In this document: positions 1 through 9,365 of the stretch, piece after piece
Layout: each line of letters starts with the position of its first letter
Position numbering within the stretch: position 1 is the first letter of the stretch
Source of the DNA: Alcaligenaceae bacterium
Lineage (GTDB): Bacteria > Pseudomonadota > Gammaproteobacteria > Burkholderiales > Burkholderiaceae_B
Assembly (NCBI GenBank): GCA_013416455.1
Contig: JACCES010000007.1
Coordinates: forward strand, 171,092 to 235,091
Reading direction: 5' to 3'
DNA length: 64,000 nt
Translations under genes and position numbers: made by a program
Notes under the pieces: model-generated
The model's input: the letters and a program-made list of their open reading frames with translations, nothing else
What the model was told of the DNA's origin: nothing
Database searches by the model: none

Positions 1-68
1 ATTTAGCCGTGTGGCGTCTCACTTAGGGACGCACGATTAAACACCTGTTAAGACCATTGGAGATGAAT

Positions 69-404
69 ATGCCCCATAAGAAGTTTCAATCTTGCATCGA
101 CGCCTGCTATGCATGCGCTACAGAATGTGATCACTGCGCAGTTTCCTGCCTGCATGAACAAGACGCCAGTAGCATGGCGCGCTGTGTAAAACTGGATATG
201 GATTGCGCTGCAATGTGCCGCCTTGCGGCCAGTTATATGGCGAGAGGGAGTGAGTTTGCGCAATCCATCTGTCGCTTGTGTGCAGAGATCTGCGAAGCTT
301 GCGGAGAAGAGTGCGCGAAGCACGAAATGGAACATTGCCAACGCTGCGCGGAGGCGTGTCGCACATGTGCTGAGGAGTGCAGGCGGATGGCCCAGGCGGC
401 TTAA
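69..404 (+). CDS. Cytosolic four-helix-bundle copper storage protein (Csp-like, DUF326)
   Basis: About 111 residues with 19 cysteines in repeated CxxC/CxxxC spacing, for example Cys 9, 13, 16, 20, 23 and 27, and a second dense set near the C-terminus. Csp proteins are known to line a four-helix bundle with thiolates that bind many Cu(I) ions. There is no signal peptide, so the Csp3-like cytosolic class fits. The frame is open from a TTG at 57, but GGAG at 59-62 lies 6 nt before ATG 69, which I take as the start. A strong hairpin terminator follows. Its neighbours handle copper, supporting a Cu(I) sequestration role. The element continues beyond the left edge, so the operon could begin outside the window. 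Confidence 0.9.
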   Translation: MPHKKFQSCIDACYACATECDHCAVSCLHEQDASSMARCVKLDMDCAAMCRLAASYMARGSEFAQSICRLCAEICEACGEECAKHEMEHCQRCAEACRTCAEECRRMAQAA

Positions 405-457
405 CGTCTTGTTTTAAGGAACGTTCGCGCCGCCCAATAAGGCGCGATTAACTGCAG

Positions 458-490
458 GCCGACGTGACGTCACGTCGGCTTCTTATATTT
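458..490 (+). terminator. Rho-independent terminator after the copper storage gene
   Basis: A perfect 22-bp palindrome (458-479) can fold as a 9-bp stem with an ACGT loop and is followed by a T-rich run. It lies 54 nt after the upstream stop codon. Confidence 0.75.
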
Positions 491-519
491 CGAGCGACGG
501 TGTGCTAACGGGTACGAGC

Positions 520-550
520 ATGACCTTGCTCCACAAGTCTGGTGTCTAGC
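520..550 (+). promoter_or_regulatory. Possible MerR/CueR-type promoter in the 491-791 intergenic stretch
   Basis: ATGACC (520-525) and TCTAGC (545-550) are separated by 19 nt. A CTTG-N5-CAAG dyad (525-537) lies inside the spacer. A 19-bp spacer holding a dyad is the hallmark of MerR-family copper promoters (CueR). The half-sites are short and the dyad is off-centre, so this is tentative. I see no gene in the rest of 418-791. Confidence 0.3.
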
Positions 551-791
551 CCCGTCGAGGCTCCTGATGGAATGTGCAAGGATCGTTCGTTCCTGCTTTA
601 TGCGCAGTCACCGAGCATTGCGCCGATGACAAAATACAAACCGCTACAAATTAGCTTGGTTACGACGGCGCGGCGAAGATGACAAAGATGTAATGCACGA
701 GCAATGCCCCTGAAAGGCGGCGGCGGCTACAGTAAGGTGAGCCGCTCGATTGTATGGCGGACGATAAACACATCACCAAAGAGAACCCAAA

Positions 792-1082
792 ATGAAATGC
801 GATATGAAGACGATGCTAAAGGCCGGCGCCGGGCTTGCCGTTGGGATTGCGGTTGCCTATGCAATGTTTCCCGCCGCACGCGAACTGCTCGTTGCGGTAA
901 GCCCATTTCTGTTTTTGTTGATCTGTCCGCTGATGATGGTTTTCATGATGAAGGGTATGCAGTCGTGCCATACGGACCATGGAACTAAGAAACATAGGTC
1001 GACAGAGATACCGACGGATGAGCCCGCTAAGTCGGGATTCACTCGCCTAGGCCTGGCGGTGAGTAAGCGGCGGGATGCCTAA
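792..1082 (+). CDS. DUF2933-type small membrane protein
   Basis: 96 residues with two hydrophobic segments (about 12-28 and 33-53). The second ends in a Met-rich stretch (MMVFMMKGMQS) followed by a hydrophilic tail with Cys and His. This matches the small DUF2933 proteins commonly seen in proteobacterial copper and heavy-metal clusters, whose biochemical role is not established. The tail (about 40 residues) is longer than I expect for the family. The stop overlaps the start of the next small ORF (ATGCCTAA), suggesting translational coupling. Confidence 0.7.
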   Translation: MKCDMKTMLKAGAGLAVGIAVAYAMFPAARELLVAVSPFLFLLICPLMMVFMMKGMQSCHTDHGTKKHRSTEIPTDEPAKSGFTRLGLAVSKRRDA

Positions 1083-1203
1083 CCAGCTAATGGGTGGCGA
1101 CCTCAAGAGAGCAGTTTTAGTTCTAATCGCAGTGCTGGGAATGCTCATAGTGTTGGCCGTCGCGTTTGCAGGGGTCATGCTGTACTCATTGTTGCGGTTA
1201 TGA
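1075..1203 (+). CDS. Single-span membrane peptide, 42 residues
   Basis: This short ORF starts with an ATG inside the last codons of the DUF2933 gene and overlaps it by 8 nt. The peptide has a hydrophilic N-terminus with a Lys-Arg pair and then one long hydrophobic segment (about residues 14-38), ending Leu-Leu-Arg-Leu. That looks like a genuine one-pass membrane peptide. I do not recognise the family. Its coupling to the DUF2933 gene and its location in a copper cluster suggest an accessory role at the inner membrane. It could be spurious, but the frame shows strong transmembrane bias. Confidence 0.5.
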   Translation: MPNQLMGGDLKRAVLVLIAVLGMLIVLAVAFAGVMLYSLLRL

Positions 1204-1281
1204 GATGGGTGTGCCCTCAGCATTTCTGCGCACTTGAGCTCGTATCGCTCCCCTGTGGGCTGCCAGCTCAAATGTCTTTTT

Positions 1282-1297
1282 ATTATGAAAAAGTAAT
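1282..1297. promoter_or_regulatory. Cop-box-like dyad upstream of the multicopper oxidase gene
   Basis: The 16-bp ATTATGAAAAAGTAAT has the same half-site arrangement and length as dyads before the Met-rich gene (6834-6849) and the ATPase gene (9366-9381). CopR-type response regulators are known to bind ATTAC..GTAAT dyads. The remainder of 1204-1371 shows nothing else clear. Confidence 0.45.
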
Positions 1298-1371
1298 GCT
1301 TGCGTCACTCGACTGACCGCAGCACTTCGCTATATCTATGCATTAGCACTACCGTTGTACAGGAAACAATA

Positions 1372-2811
1372 ATGAATACCATTTCACGACGCGGCTTTCT
1401 TGCCGCGGGTGCAGCCATGCTGGCCTATTCGCAGCTGCCCAAGTTCGCGGCAGCTCAGGGTGTGGCCCCGCTGTCTCTACAGGCAGCAACCCGCACGCTC
1501 GATGTCGACGGTCGCGCGGCGACCGTCTTCGGTCTTGCTGGTCCTAGCGGCCAAGGCTTAGTTCTCGACCCCGGACAGAGGTTCAGGGTTGACCTGACCA
1601 ACAATCTTGATGTGAGTACGATCATTCACTGGCATGGCCAAATTCCACCCAACGCGCAGGATGGCGTACCAGACTTGCCTTTGCCGATGCTCGCGCCGGG
1701 TGAGACCCGCTCCTATGATTTCGAGCCGTTGTCAGGCACATTCTGGATGCACAGTCATGTGCCAATTCAGGAGATGCAACTGCTCGCGGCGCCGTTGATC
1801 GTTCGTTCAAAGGAAGATGTCGCGGCCGATCGGCAAGAGGTGGTGCTATTCCTGCATGATTTCTCATTCAAGACACCCCAGGAAGTGATGGCTGAGATCG
1901 AGGAAGGCCACGGGGGCGGCCATGGAGATGGTCATGGAGGCGGCCACATGGGTGATATGGCGGGCATGGACCATGGTGCCATGGATGGCATGGCGATGGA
2001 TCTCAATGACTACGACTGGGATGCCTATCTTGCCAACGACCGCACGCTTTCGGATCCCGAGGTGGTGCAGGTCGAGCGTGGCGGGCGCATCCGTCTGCGG
2101 GTGATTAACGCTGCTGCGGCAACGGTTTTCTGGATCGAGACTGGGAAAGCGCAAGCCCGGCTCGTCGCTGTGGATGGACATGCCATCCAGCCCATCCAGG
2201 GTACGCGCTTTGGCTTGGCCATGGGCCAGCGGCTTGATCTCGAAATCGACCTGCCGCAGGACGGTGGTGCCTGGCCGATTCTCGCGCTACGGGAAGGGGC
2301 GCGAGAGCGTACAGGGCTGATCCTTGCCACTCCGGGCGCTGAAATCCGCCGCATTGACACCCTGGCAGAAACCGACGCACCCGCCTTTGACACTGACTTG
2401 TCACAGGAGTCGCGCTTGATCGCCTTGAACGCACTGACGAGTCGGCCCGTAGATCGTAGCCACATCGTAACGCTGGGCGGCACAATGCAGCCTTATGTTT
2501 GGACGATCGACGGCGCCGTTTGGGGCCAGCACCGTCCGGTTAGCGCGAAAAGCGGCGAGCGGGTCGTGCTGTCCTTTCATAACGTATCGATGATGGGCCA
2601 CCCGATGCATCTGCACGGACATGTGTTCCAGGTCGTCGGGCTGAACGGACGCGCGGTCTCGGGCGCCTTCCGGGACACTGTATATGTGCCGTCGATGTCG
2701 AAGGTCGATATCGCACTCGACGCGGGCGAAGCCGCGCGCTGGATGCTGCATTGCCACCATATGCCGCATCTTGAGACCGGCATGATGACAGAGTTCGCTG
2801 TCAGCGCGTAG
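1372..2811 (+). CDS. Tat-exported multicopper oxidase (CueO/CopA type)
   Basis: 479 residues starting at ATG 1372 behind AGGAAACA; the frame is open from 1300 but the twin-arginine signal (SRRGFLAAG, residues 5-13) fixes this start. Copper ligand motifs are all present: HWHG at 86-89, HSH at 127-129, HPMHLHGH from 410 and HCHHMPH from 460, ending in LETGMM, which supplies the axial Met. A His/Met-rich insert at about 180-209 resembles the CueO Met-rich segment used in Cu(I) oxidation. Predicted role: periplasmic oxidation of Cu(I) to the less toxic Cu(II). A weak hairpin (2829-2850) follows the stop. The next gene encodes a cytochrome c. Confidence 0.93.
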   Translation: MNTISRRGFLAAGAAMLAYSQLPKFAAAQGVAPLSLQAATRTLDVDGRAATVFGLAGPSGQGLVLDPGQRFRVDLTNNLDVSTIIHWHGQIPPNAQDGVPDLPLPMLAPGETRSYDFEPLSGTFWMHSHVPIQEMQLLAAPLIVRSKEDVAADRQEVVLFLHDFSFKTPQEVMAEIEEGHGGGHGDGHGGGHMGDMAGMDHGAMDGMAMDLNDYDWDAYLANDRTLSDPEVVQVERGGRIRLRVINAAAATVFWIETGKAQARLVAVDGHAIQPIQGTRFGLAMGQRLDLEIDLPQDGGAWPILALREGARERTGLILATPGAEIRRIDTLAETDAPAFDTDLSQESRLIALNALTSRPVDRSHIVTLGGTMQPYVWTIDGAVWGQHRPVSAKSGERVVLSFHNVSMMGHPMHLHGHVFQVVGLNGRAVSGAFRDTVYVPSMSKVDIALDAGEAARWMLHCHHMPHLETGMMTEFAVSA

Positions 2812-2892
2812 GCCAGAGCATGGTTACTCCCAGCGCACACAGGTGCTGGGATGTTTCGAGAGATAACGGTCAGCTAAGCTAGTCATGAAGCA

Positions 2893-3366
2893 ATGTCACG
2901 TAAGAAATTAGTCTTTGGCGCAGCGGCAATCGTTTTATTGGGTTCCGCCGCAGCCCTTTACACGGCGATGAAACAATCGGGGCCTGTGTTTATCGACCCC
3001 GACGATCAGACCCTGGTGATGCAGGGCAGAGTGATATACGCAAACAATTGCGCGTCCTGCCATGGCGCTGAGCTGCAAGGTCAACCGGACTGGCGCCAAC
3101 GGTTGGCGAATGGTCGGTTGCCCGCGCCGCCGCACGATAAGACCGGCCACACGTGGCATCACCCCGATGCAATGCTAATCGACATGGTGAAAAATAGCCT
3201 GGTTCCGGGGCGCACAGCGCCACGGGGCTACGAGACCGATATGCCAGCCTATCGCGATATCCTGACTGATGAGGAAATTATCGCGGTGCTGGCGTATATA
3301 AAGAGCAGCTGGCCGCCCAAGGTGCTGGAGGCGCAAAAAGAAGTGACTGTGCGAACCCAGGGCTGA
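2893..3366 (+). CDS. Membrane-anchored class I cytochrome c
   Basis: 157 residues: an uncleaved-looking N-terminal hydrophobic helix (about 6-24), one haem site CASCH (Cys53, Cys56, His57) and a likely Met117 axial ligand in TDMPAY. The fold length fits a monohaem cytochrome c domain. Similar cytochromes accompany multicopper oxidases in copper clusters. It may receive electrons from the periplasmic Cu(I) oxidation system, but this is inference. Same strand as the oxidase, about 80 nt downstream. Confidence 0.85.
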   Translation: MSRKKLVFGAAAIVLLGSAAALYTAMKQSGPVFIDPDDQTLVMQGRVIYANNCASCHGAELQGQPDWRQRLANGRLPAPPHDKTGHTWHHPDAMLIDMVKNSLVPGRTAPRGYETDMPAYRDILTDEEIIAVLAYIKSSWPPKVLEAQKEVTVRTQG

Positions 3367-3424
3367 TGGAGTCCAAGAGGATACTTACGAGAGGTCGGAT
3401 CCGACCACTTATCAGGAGTGAATT

Positions 3425-3841
3425 ATGAAAATGTTGGTTGTCGCGGCTACTCTGATGGCCGCCTCTTCATTGGCCCATGCCGCCGATACCGCTATTACGG
3501 TGTATCAGGATCCATACTGTGGATGCTGTTCCGGGTGGGTGGATCATATGCGGGAGTCTGGTTTTGAGGTTAAAGCGATCAAGACGACTGATATGACGTC
3601 GATCAAAGAGAAGCTGGGTGTACCCGCGAAGCTGGGATCCTGCCATACAGGCGTGGTCGAGAGTACGGGGCAAATCATTGAGGGACACGTGCCGGCCAAT
3701 GCGGTTAACAAGCTCCTGGCAGACGCTTCGGTGAAGGGCGTGGCGGCCCCTGGCATGCCAGTGAATTCCCCCGGGATGGGCAAGTTAAATGGAAAGCTGG
3801 TGACGGTCGATTTCGAAGGGAAGCCCTTTTCAAAAGACTAG
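3425..3841 (+). CDS. Periplasmic DUF411 copper protein (CopG-like)
   Basis: 138 residues with a cleavable signal peptide (about 1-20, ending AHA-A). The mature part has a CGCC cluster (Cys32, Cys34, Cys35) and a Cys73-His74 pair. DUF411 is a thioredoxin-like fold; CopG members of this family carry Cys-rich copper centres and are linked to copper tolerance. A GGAG-type site (AGGAGTGAATT) precedes ATG 3425. It is the last plus-strand gene of the copper block; the next three genes run on the minus strand. An ATCAC/GTGAT inverted repeat at about 3939-3957 lies between the convergent genes. Confidence 0.85.
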   Translation: MKMLVVAATLMAASSLAHAADTAITVYQDPYCGCCSGWVDHMRESGFEVKAIKTTDMTSIKEKLGVPAKLGSCHTGVVESTGQIIEGHVPANAVNKLLADASVKGVAAPGMPVNSPGMGKLNGKLVTVDFEGKPFSKD

Positions 3842-3995
3842 CCGTAGTACCGAGTCGTGATATTCCTATCAATTCTCGGTACGTGCACATGTGGGTAGCC
3901 TTTCCTCGCCCCAACCCGCGCAGGCATGTGACGCGGTTATCACGACATTTTGTGATGAGCCTCTCGGGAGGCGCGGGTAGATTCTTACCTGTTCT

Positions 3996-6212
3996 TTAAG
4001 GTAACTTCAAAGCGTGGCTAGTGACAGCATGATCGAAGATCCCCAACATCTGAGACAGACTCGATTCTTCGGCAGTCGACAACGGCCCAAAGTCGCGTAT
4101 ACGCGCGACACCGTCAGCGATCTGCCGAATGCGGGCCGGGTCGTCACGGGCCAGCAGCTGGGGCAGCGACGCAATTGCGGCCTTTTCGTCAAGCCGCATA
4201 ATATTGGCTTGGCGGCGCACTGTGTCGCGGAAAGACGCCATGTCAAAGCCACGGTGGCAGTCGGGCTGGTGTAGTTCGAGCAGTAAGTTCGCGCGCCGTT
4301 CATCAATAGAACTACAAAAGCGGTGAATATAAATCAGGGCTCGGATTCCTGCCTCGAGCGCGCCTCCTTCGGCAATCTCGGTACGGAGCTCTGTAATCTT
4401 CTGCTGGATCAAGGCATCATGATCAGGTGCAGTGCAAGGCCCCGTGTAGGCTGGCTCGTCGCTGCCTGTCTGTCCAGTGATAGTGCGCATCCAGGGCGAG
4501 TCGTAGATCCATTCAAAAGCTCGTTCATAAGCCGAGTCGCGCGCATCTCGCCACTGGTCGAGGGCCTGCGTAATGGCTTGCGAGCCAATTTCCTGCATCT
4601 GCAGAAAAGGATTGTCGTCGTCAATCGCTACACGCTGCTTGCGAACTTTAGTTGCAGTATCGGCGATGTGTGATGACAACGGGTTTTGATCGGACCACCA
4701 TTCGTAAGAGAGCCTCAACGGATGCATGGCCTGTAACCACTGCGCCGCCTGCGGTGTGAACGTATGACGTACCCATGGCTGCAGAAACTGGCGGTACAGT
4801 CCTAAATTAATCTTCGAGAGCTGCGCCACAGCCTTGAAGCGACGGTCGCTCTCTGGATCCGGCTGGACAATGTCGCGCACGCGGGCCACGTCGGCAGGCT
4901 CGATCGAAAGCTCAAAATTATCGAGCGGGACCGCGCCATTTTTTTGCGCTGGCTCTGCAATCGTTGCGCGATATATGCCCGCGGGTAACACGTCGATCAG
5001 GTCAATATTGGTGGTAAATTTATGATGTTCTTTGCGGCTGACTGCTCCAGACACAAAGATGCCCAGATGGCCGACGCTATCGTGAGTGGCATAGATAATG
5101 GTTTGGTCGTGCGTTAGTACGTCTTCATCGTCGCCGTATAAGTCAGTAATCCAACCTAAGGCCTGTGGCGGCGGTGTAATGTTGTCGCCGTACGAGCAGA
5201 AGACTACGATCGGCGAGCGAATGTTGCGTAGATCGATGCGTGAGCCATCCGAGGTGCGCAGTTCGGCGATCGAGAGACGATTGCCAATGAATAAATTATC
5301 AACGATGTATTGCATCTCCACATCGTTGAGGTAGACGTACCCGCCCCAGTATTTTTCGAAATCCAGGTAACGGGGGGCCTCTGTGTCGATGTTTGCATAC
5401 AGATGGTGTTGCTTGTTCCAGAGCGTATTGGCTGGGTTCAGGTTTTCGAAGTTTTGCACCAACCACGCGCCGTCGAAGCGGCCGGCACCCATGTCGCTCG
5501 TCATTGCAGTTAACCAGCTGCCACCAAGCAGCCCGGCGGTGTAGCGCATGGGATCGCGACCGCGCCATCCGGCCCAATAAGAAAGCGGTGCACCGGCGAC
5601 AATAATCGGGCCAAACAGTTCCGGTCGCATGGCTGCAGTCATCAGAATTTGCCAGCCGGCCTGGCAGTTGCCAATGACGGCTGGCTTACCTTCAGGGCAC
5701 GGATGCAGTTCAATCACTTTTTCAAGGAAAGCTGCTTCCGCGAGCATCACGTCTTCGATCGTTTGCCCCTCTATGGGGTCGGGCAGAAAGCCAATGAAAT
5801 AGCAGGGGTGGCCAGCATCGATAACCACACCGATCTCGCTGTCGACTTTGAAGCCGCCAATGCCTGGGCCGTGGCCAGCGCGAGGATCGATCACCACGAA
5901 AGGTCGTTTCATTTGATCCGCAGGCTTGTCGTGCGGCGGCACTATCCGTACCAGCCAATAGTTCACTGGTCGAGGCAAGTCTTTACCGGACATCACCACT
6001 TCGGAAGGGAAATTTAGAACATTCGGGACACGCTCGGCGAGGTGCGTTTGATACTGATTGCCGCGCAGGCGCATGACGTCTGCATAGAGGATACTGCGTT
6101 GCCAGGCGTCAACCGCATACTCCGCCAAGTGTGGCAGTTCGGGTGTATCGGCTTCTGGGCCCGCCTCGTAGCGGCCTTTCCCCTGTGAACTGTTCGGTGT
6201 TTCCGCCTTCAT
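3996..6212 (-). CDS. DUF3141 alpha/beta-hydrolase-like protein (PHA-synthase-like core)
   Basis: 738 residues, no signal peptide. The N-terminal half carries an alpha/beta-hydrolase core with GNCQAGW (Cys183 as candidate nucleophile), a lipase-box variant with Cys as in PhaC polyhydroxyalkanoate synthases, and a candidate catalytic His in DSVGHLG. The C-terminal ~300 residues are a family-specific helical extension. Sequence features match DUF3141, annotated variously as PHB-related or hypothetical; the substrate is unknown. Its place between a copper protein and a Met-rich periplasmic protein is unusual. It may be a metabolic passenger of the element rather than part of copper resistance. 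Confidence 0.7.
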   Translation of the reverse strand: MKAETPNSSQGKGRYEAGPEADTPELPHLAEYAVDAWQRSILYADVMRLRGNQYQTHLAERVPNVLNFPSEVVMSGKDLPRPVNYWLVRIVPPHDKPADQMKRPFVVIDPRAGHGPGIGGFKVDSEIGVVIDAGHPCYFIGFLPDPIEGQTIEDVMLAEAAFLEKVIELHPCPEGKPAVIGNCQAGWQILMTAAMRPELFGPIIVAGAPLSYWAGWRGRDPMRYTAGLLGGSWLTAMTSDMGAGRFDGAWLVQNFENLNPANTLWNKQHHLYANIDTEAPRYLDFEKYWGGYVYLNDVEMQYIVDNLFIGNRLSIAELRTSDGSRIDLRNIRSPIVVFCSYGDNITPPPQALGWITDLYGDDEDVLTHDQTIIYATHDSVGHLGIFVSGAVSRKEHHKFTTNIDLIDVLPAGIYRATIAEPAQKNGAVPLDNFELSIEPADVARVRDIVQPDPESDRRFKAVAQLSKINLGLYRQFLQPWVRHTFTPQAAQWLQAMHPLRLSYEWWSDQNPLSSHIADTATKVRKQRVAIDDDNPFLQMQEIGSQAITQALDQWRDARDSAYERAFEWIYDSPWMRTITGQTGSDEPAYTGPCTAPDHDALIQQKITELRTEIAEGGALEAGIRALIYIHRFCSSIDERRANLLLELHQPDCHRGFDMASFRDTVRRQANIMRLDEKAAIASLPQLLARDDPARIRQIADGVARIRDFGPLSTAEESSLSQMLGIFDHAVTSHALKLP

Positions 6213-6260
6213 GTTGGTTCCCTCCCGTGCGCCGGCGTCGTTGTCATCAGAACGCCAAGG

Positions 6261-6746
6261 TTATGGGGTTGTAGTGGCCGCCGCCGGCATTCTGTCCATC
6301 ATCATTTGCATCATGCCTTGCATCATGTCCATCCGTTTCAGCATCATCTCGTGATGTGCACCTGGCGGCGCTGCGGATGGATCTTTTCCGGTTTGAGAGT
6401 GCATGCTTCCCATCATTCCCATACCCTGCATTCCTGCGGACGCCATGCCCATTAGCTTCATGCCTTCTTGCATCAAATCGTGGTGCTCGGACATGAGTGC
6501 GCGACGTTCGTCTGGCGTGGCTTTTTGAAGATTCTCATGAAAGGTGTTCATGGCCTTCATATGGGTATCCATCTTTTGCTTCAGAAGCGCCGGGTCTGCC
6601 GCTAATGATTTATCCGAAATTGACGTTTCGTTGTTGCCGGTCCCTCCGGGGTGGTGTGCGTTATGCTCGTCTGTCGTCTGAGCGAACGACAGGGCGCTAG
6701 CCGAACTCAGAATAATGGTGGAGGCGATTAAACGGATCTTTCTCAT
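6261..6746 (-). CDS. Met/His-rich periplasmic protein, probable copper chaperone
   Basis: 161 residues from the ATG at 6746, preceded by AAGGAG with good spacing; a longer frame to 6767 lacks this support. A signal peptide (about 1-22, ending SFA) leads into a helical region with a DERRALMSEHHDLMQEG segment and a very Met-rich tail (GMQGMGMMGSM, MDMMQGMMQMMMDRM). Met clusters are typical of periplasmic Cu(I)/Ag(I) binding. I do not recognise a named family with certainty. It is preceded by a perfect 12-bp inverted repeat that fits a copper-responsive operator. Confidence 0.65.
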   Translation of the reverse strand: MRKIRLIASTIILSSASALSFAQTTDEHNAHHPGGTGNNETSISDKSLAADPALLKQKMDTHMKAMNTFHENLQKATPDERRALMSEHHDLMQEGMKLMGMASAGMQGMGMMGSMHSQTGKDPSAAPPGAHHEMMLKRMDMMQGMMQMMMDRMPAAATTTP

Positions 6747-6794
6747 GGTGATGCTCCTTACTTGCAAGTGACCACGATCATGGTCATTGCTTTC

Positions 6795-6856
6795 ACTATA
6801 CTGAGCGGGGGCTGTCGAAATGATGTCGCGGACATTACAAAACAGTAATGTCCGCG
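6795..6856 (-). promoter_or_regulatory. Copper-responsive promoter with perfect inverted repeat
   Basis: Arms at 6827-6838 and 6845-6856 form a perfect 12-bp inverted repeat with a 6-nt centre; its core is ATTACAAAACAGTAAT. On the minus strand a TATAGT -10 (6795-6800) lies about 40 nt downstream, with no good -35, as expected for an activated promoter. CopR-type activators bind ATTAC/GTAAT dyads. The same hairpin might terminate the ATPase transcript, but no T-run follows. Confidence 0.55.
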
Positions 6857-6900
6857 GGATTCAAGCGTCGGTCAGATCAGGAGCAGCTGCGCCGGCTTGG

Positions 6901-9240
6901 CTACACTGAATTGCGCAGTCTCAGTGCGTTGAATACTACGGATGCCGAGCTTAAGCTCATGGCCAGCGCGGCGAACATGGGCGAGAGCAAGAGCCCCATA
7001 AAGGGGTACAAGACGCCGGCCGCCAACGGCACGCCCAGCGCGTTGTAAATGAAAGCGAAGCCAAGGTTCTGCTTCATATTGGCTACCGTCTTCCTGGATA
7101 AATGTTGTGCGGTGGATATGCTGCGCAAGTCCCCCTTAACCAGCGTCACCTGTGCGCTGTTCATGGCCACGTCGGTGCCGGTTCCCATGGCAATGCCGAC
7201 ATCTGCTTTGGCCAATGCCGGCGCGTCATTGATGCCGTCACCGGCCATCGCAACGACCCGGCCTTCAGCTTGCAATCTGCTCACTAAATCGAGCTTATCG
7301 GCGGGCTTCACTTCGCCATACACTTCGTCAATGTTCAGGATTTCGGCAACAGCTTTGGCTGTCGTTAAGCCGTCACCGGTCGCCATGATGACGCGGATTC
7401 CCGCCTCTTTGAGCGCTTGCATGGCTTCCGGTGTGCTCGCCTTTATAGGGTCGGAAACGGCTAATAGTCCGGCCACTTGACCGTCGACAGCCAGATACAT
7501 CACGCTGGCGCCCCTGGCCCGGAACGATTCGGCCGTTTCGGTCAAGGTTGTGACCTCCACACCGTCTTGTTGCATTAGGGCTGTATTACCCAGTGCCAGC
7601 CGCTTCCCGTCAACTTCGCCGCGGACGCCTATACCGCTGCCCGATTCAAAGTTATTCACTGGGCTCAGGCTCAGACCTTGTTCCCGAGCCGCGTCGACGA
7701 TGGCGTCAGCCAGGGGATGCTCGCTGCCTTGATCGAGGCTGGCAGCAAGGCGCAAGACTTCGTCCACTTCCATTACACCGGCCGAAACGGCTTTATCGAA
7801 CGCCGGGCGACCCTCCGTCAATGTGCCGGTTTTGTCGACGATAAGGGTATCTACCTTCCGCAAGTTTTCGATTGCGGCCGCATCGCGGAACAAAATACCT
7901 TGCGTGGCGCCCCGGCCGGTTGCGACCATCACTGACATGGGCGTGGCAAGCCCGAGCGCACAGGGGCATGCAATGATCAATACCGCTACGGCATTGATCA
8001 AGCCGTAGACCCAACTCGGCTGAGGCCCGAAGATGCCCCATACGAATACAGTGATGATGGCGATCGCAACGACCGCCATGACGAAGTAGCCTGCTACAAG
8101 GTCGGCCATTCTCTGCATTGGTGCGCGTGAGCGCTGCGCCTGTGCGACAAGCTGAACGATTTGCGAAAGCACGGTTGCAGAGCCGACTTTTTCGGCGCGT
8201 ATCACCAAAGCGCCCGATGTGTTCATGGTTGCGCCAATAACCTTGTCGCCCGCCCGTTTACTGACGGGTAAAGGTTCGCCAGTTAGCATCGACTCGTCCA
8301 GGGAACTGGAACCGTCTTCCACCACGCCGTCTACCGGGACTTTTTCTCCAGGGCGCACGCGCAGACGGTCGCCTTCATGAACATGGGTCAGAGGCACGTC
8401 TTCTTCGGTTCCGTCGGCGTTGATTCGGCGGGCCGTTTTAGGCGCTAAACTGAGTAAAGACTTGATCGCGGCCGAGGTCTGTGAGCGCGCGCGAAGCTCT
8501 AGAACTTGCCCGAGCAGTGTGAGGGAAATGATGACGACGGCGGCTTCAAAGTAGACGTCAACGCGTCCCATCGACATAAAGGTCTCCGGGAAAATTCCGG
8601 GGGCCACGGTCGCCAGCGTGCTATATACAAATGCCGCTCCTGTGCCTAGACCGATCAAGGTCCACATATTGGGGCTGCGGTTGACGACCGATTGCCATCC
8701 TCTGACGAAGAAGGGCAGGCCCGCCCACAGGACTACGGGAACGGACAGTACGAGCTCGACCCAAGTCTGTGTGGTTATGTCGAACCAACCGAGTTGCGGG
8801 CCGAACATTGCAAGGATTGTGACGACGACTGTGAAGGGCAGTGTCCACCAGAAGCGCCGCGAGAAATCTACCAGTTCGGGGTTATCGTCATCCAGGGTCG
8901 GCATCAAAGGTTCGAGCGCCATGCCGCACTTTGGACAGCTTCCCGGGTGATCCTGTTGAATCTCGGGATGCATTGGGCACGTGTATATCGTGCCCGGGGC
9001 GTCTTCGGTAAGGGCTGATTCGCTGTCGCTCTTTGAGCCCAGGTATTTATCGGGCCCGGCACTGAACTTTTGAAGACAGTTTTCGCTGCAGAAATAAAAC
9101 GTTCTGTCGGCGTGCTGCCATTGATGCTCAGTGTTTTTGGTGACATGCATCCCACATACTGGGTCGGTGAGTGCAGCCTCGGCGCCTGGATGATTCCGTT
9201 GATCATTCTTATGATGACCATCACGCTGTTTCTGTGTCAT
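6901..9240 (-). CDS. copA: P1B-type copper-translocating ATPase with N-terminal YHS and metal-binding domains
   Basis: About 779 residues. Domains in order: His-rich N-terminus, YHS motif DPVCGM (26-31), heavy-metal-binding motif YTCPMHPE (86-93) with CPKCGM (about 102-107), transmembrane helices, TGE (320-322), CPC metal channel (425-427), phosphorylation loop DKTGTLT (469-475) and [11 protein letters not shown] plus these features mark a Cu(I) exporter at the inner membrane. No classic CxxC HMA domain is present; the YHS plus CPMHP front end substitutes for it. I chose ATG 9240; an in-frame TTG at 9255 sits too close to its AAAGGA. A cop-box-like dyad lies ~130 bp upstream. Confidence 0.93.
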   Translation of the reverse strand: MTQKQRDGHHKNDQRNHPGAEAALTDPVCGMHVTKNTEHQWQHADRTFYFCSENCLQKFSAGPDKYLGSKSDSESALTEDAPGTIYTCPMHPEIQQDHPGSCPKCGMALEPLMPTLDDDNPELVDFSRRFWWTLPFTVVVTILAMFGPQLGWFDITTQTWVELVLSVPVVLWAGLPFFVRGWQSVVNRSPNMWTLIGLGTGAAFVYSTLATVAPGIFPETFMSMGRVDVYFEAAVVIISLTLLGQVLELRARSQTSAAIKSLLSLAPKTARRINADGTEEDVPLTHVHEGDRLRVRPGEKVPVDGVVEDGSSSLDESMLTGEPLPVSKRAGDKVIGATMNTSGALVIRAEKVGSATVLSQIVQLVAQAQRSRAPMQRMADLVAGYFVMAVVAIAIITVFVWGIFGPQPSWVYGLINAVAVLIIACPCALGLATPMSVMVATGRGATQGILFRDAAAIENLRKVDTLIVDKTGTLTEGRPAFDKAVSAGVMEVDEVLRLAASLDQGSEHPLADAIVDAAREQGLSLSPVNNFESGSGIGVRGEVDGKRLALGNTALMQQDGVEVTTLTETAESFRARGASVMYLAVDGQVAGLLAVSDPIKASTPEAMQALKEAGIRVIMATGDGLTTAKAVAEILNIDEVYGEVKPADKLDLVSRLQAEGRVVAMAGDGINDAPALAKADVGIAMGTGTDVAMNSAQVTLVKGDLRSISTAQHLSRKTVANMKQNLGFAFIYNALGVPLAAGVLYPFMGLLLSPMFAALAMSLSSASVVFNALRLRNSV

Positions 9241-9365
9241 GGCTCTGTTCGTCAATCCTTTAGAGAACGTCAGTTAGGGCGCGCCACAGCAAGTAAACGA
9301 CCGTAGCGTCGGCGCCCGACTGTTGTCAATCATGCCACGTCTACGTGCCAATTTACATTTCGCGC

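Noticed and set aside
704..988. Plus ORF overlapping the DUF2933 gene in another frame
   Set aside because: Arg/Gly-rich shadow; the 792 frame has clear transmembrane segments and family pattern.
1047..1271. 74-codon minus ORF beside the membrane peptide
   Set aside because: No ribosome site; the plus strand has the better-supported small membrane ORF.
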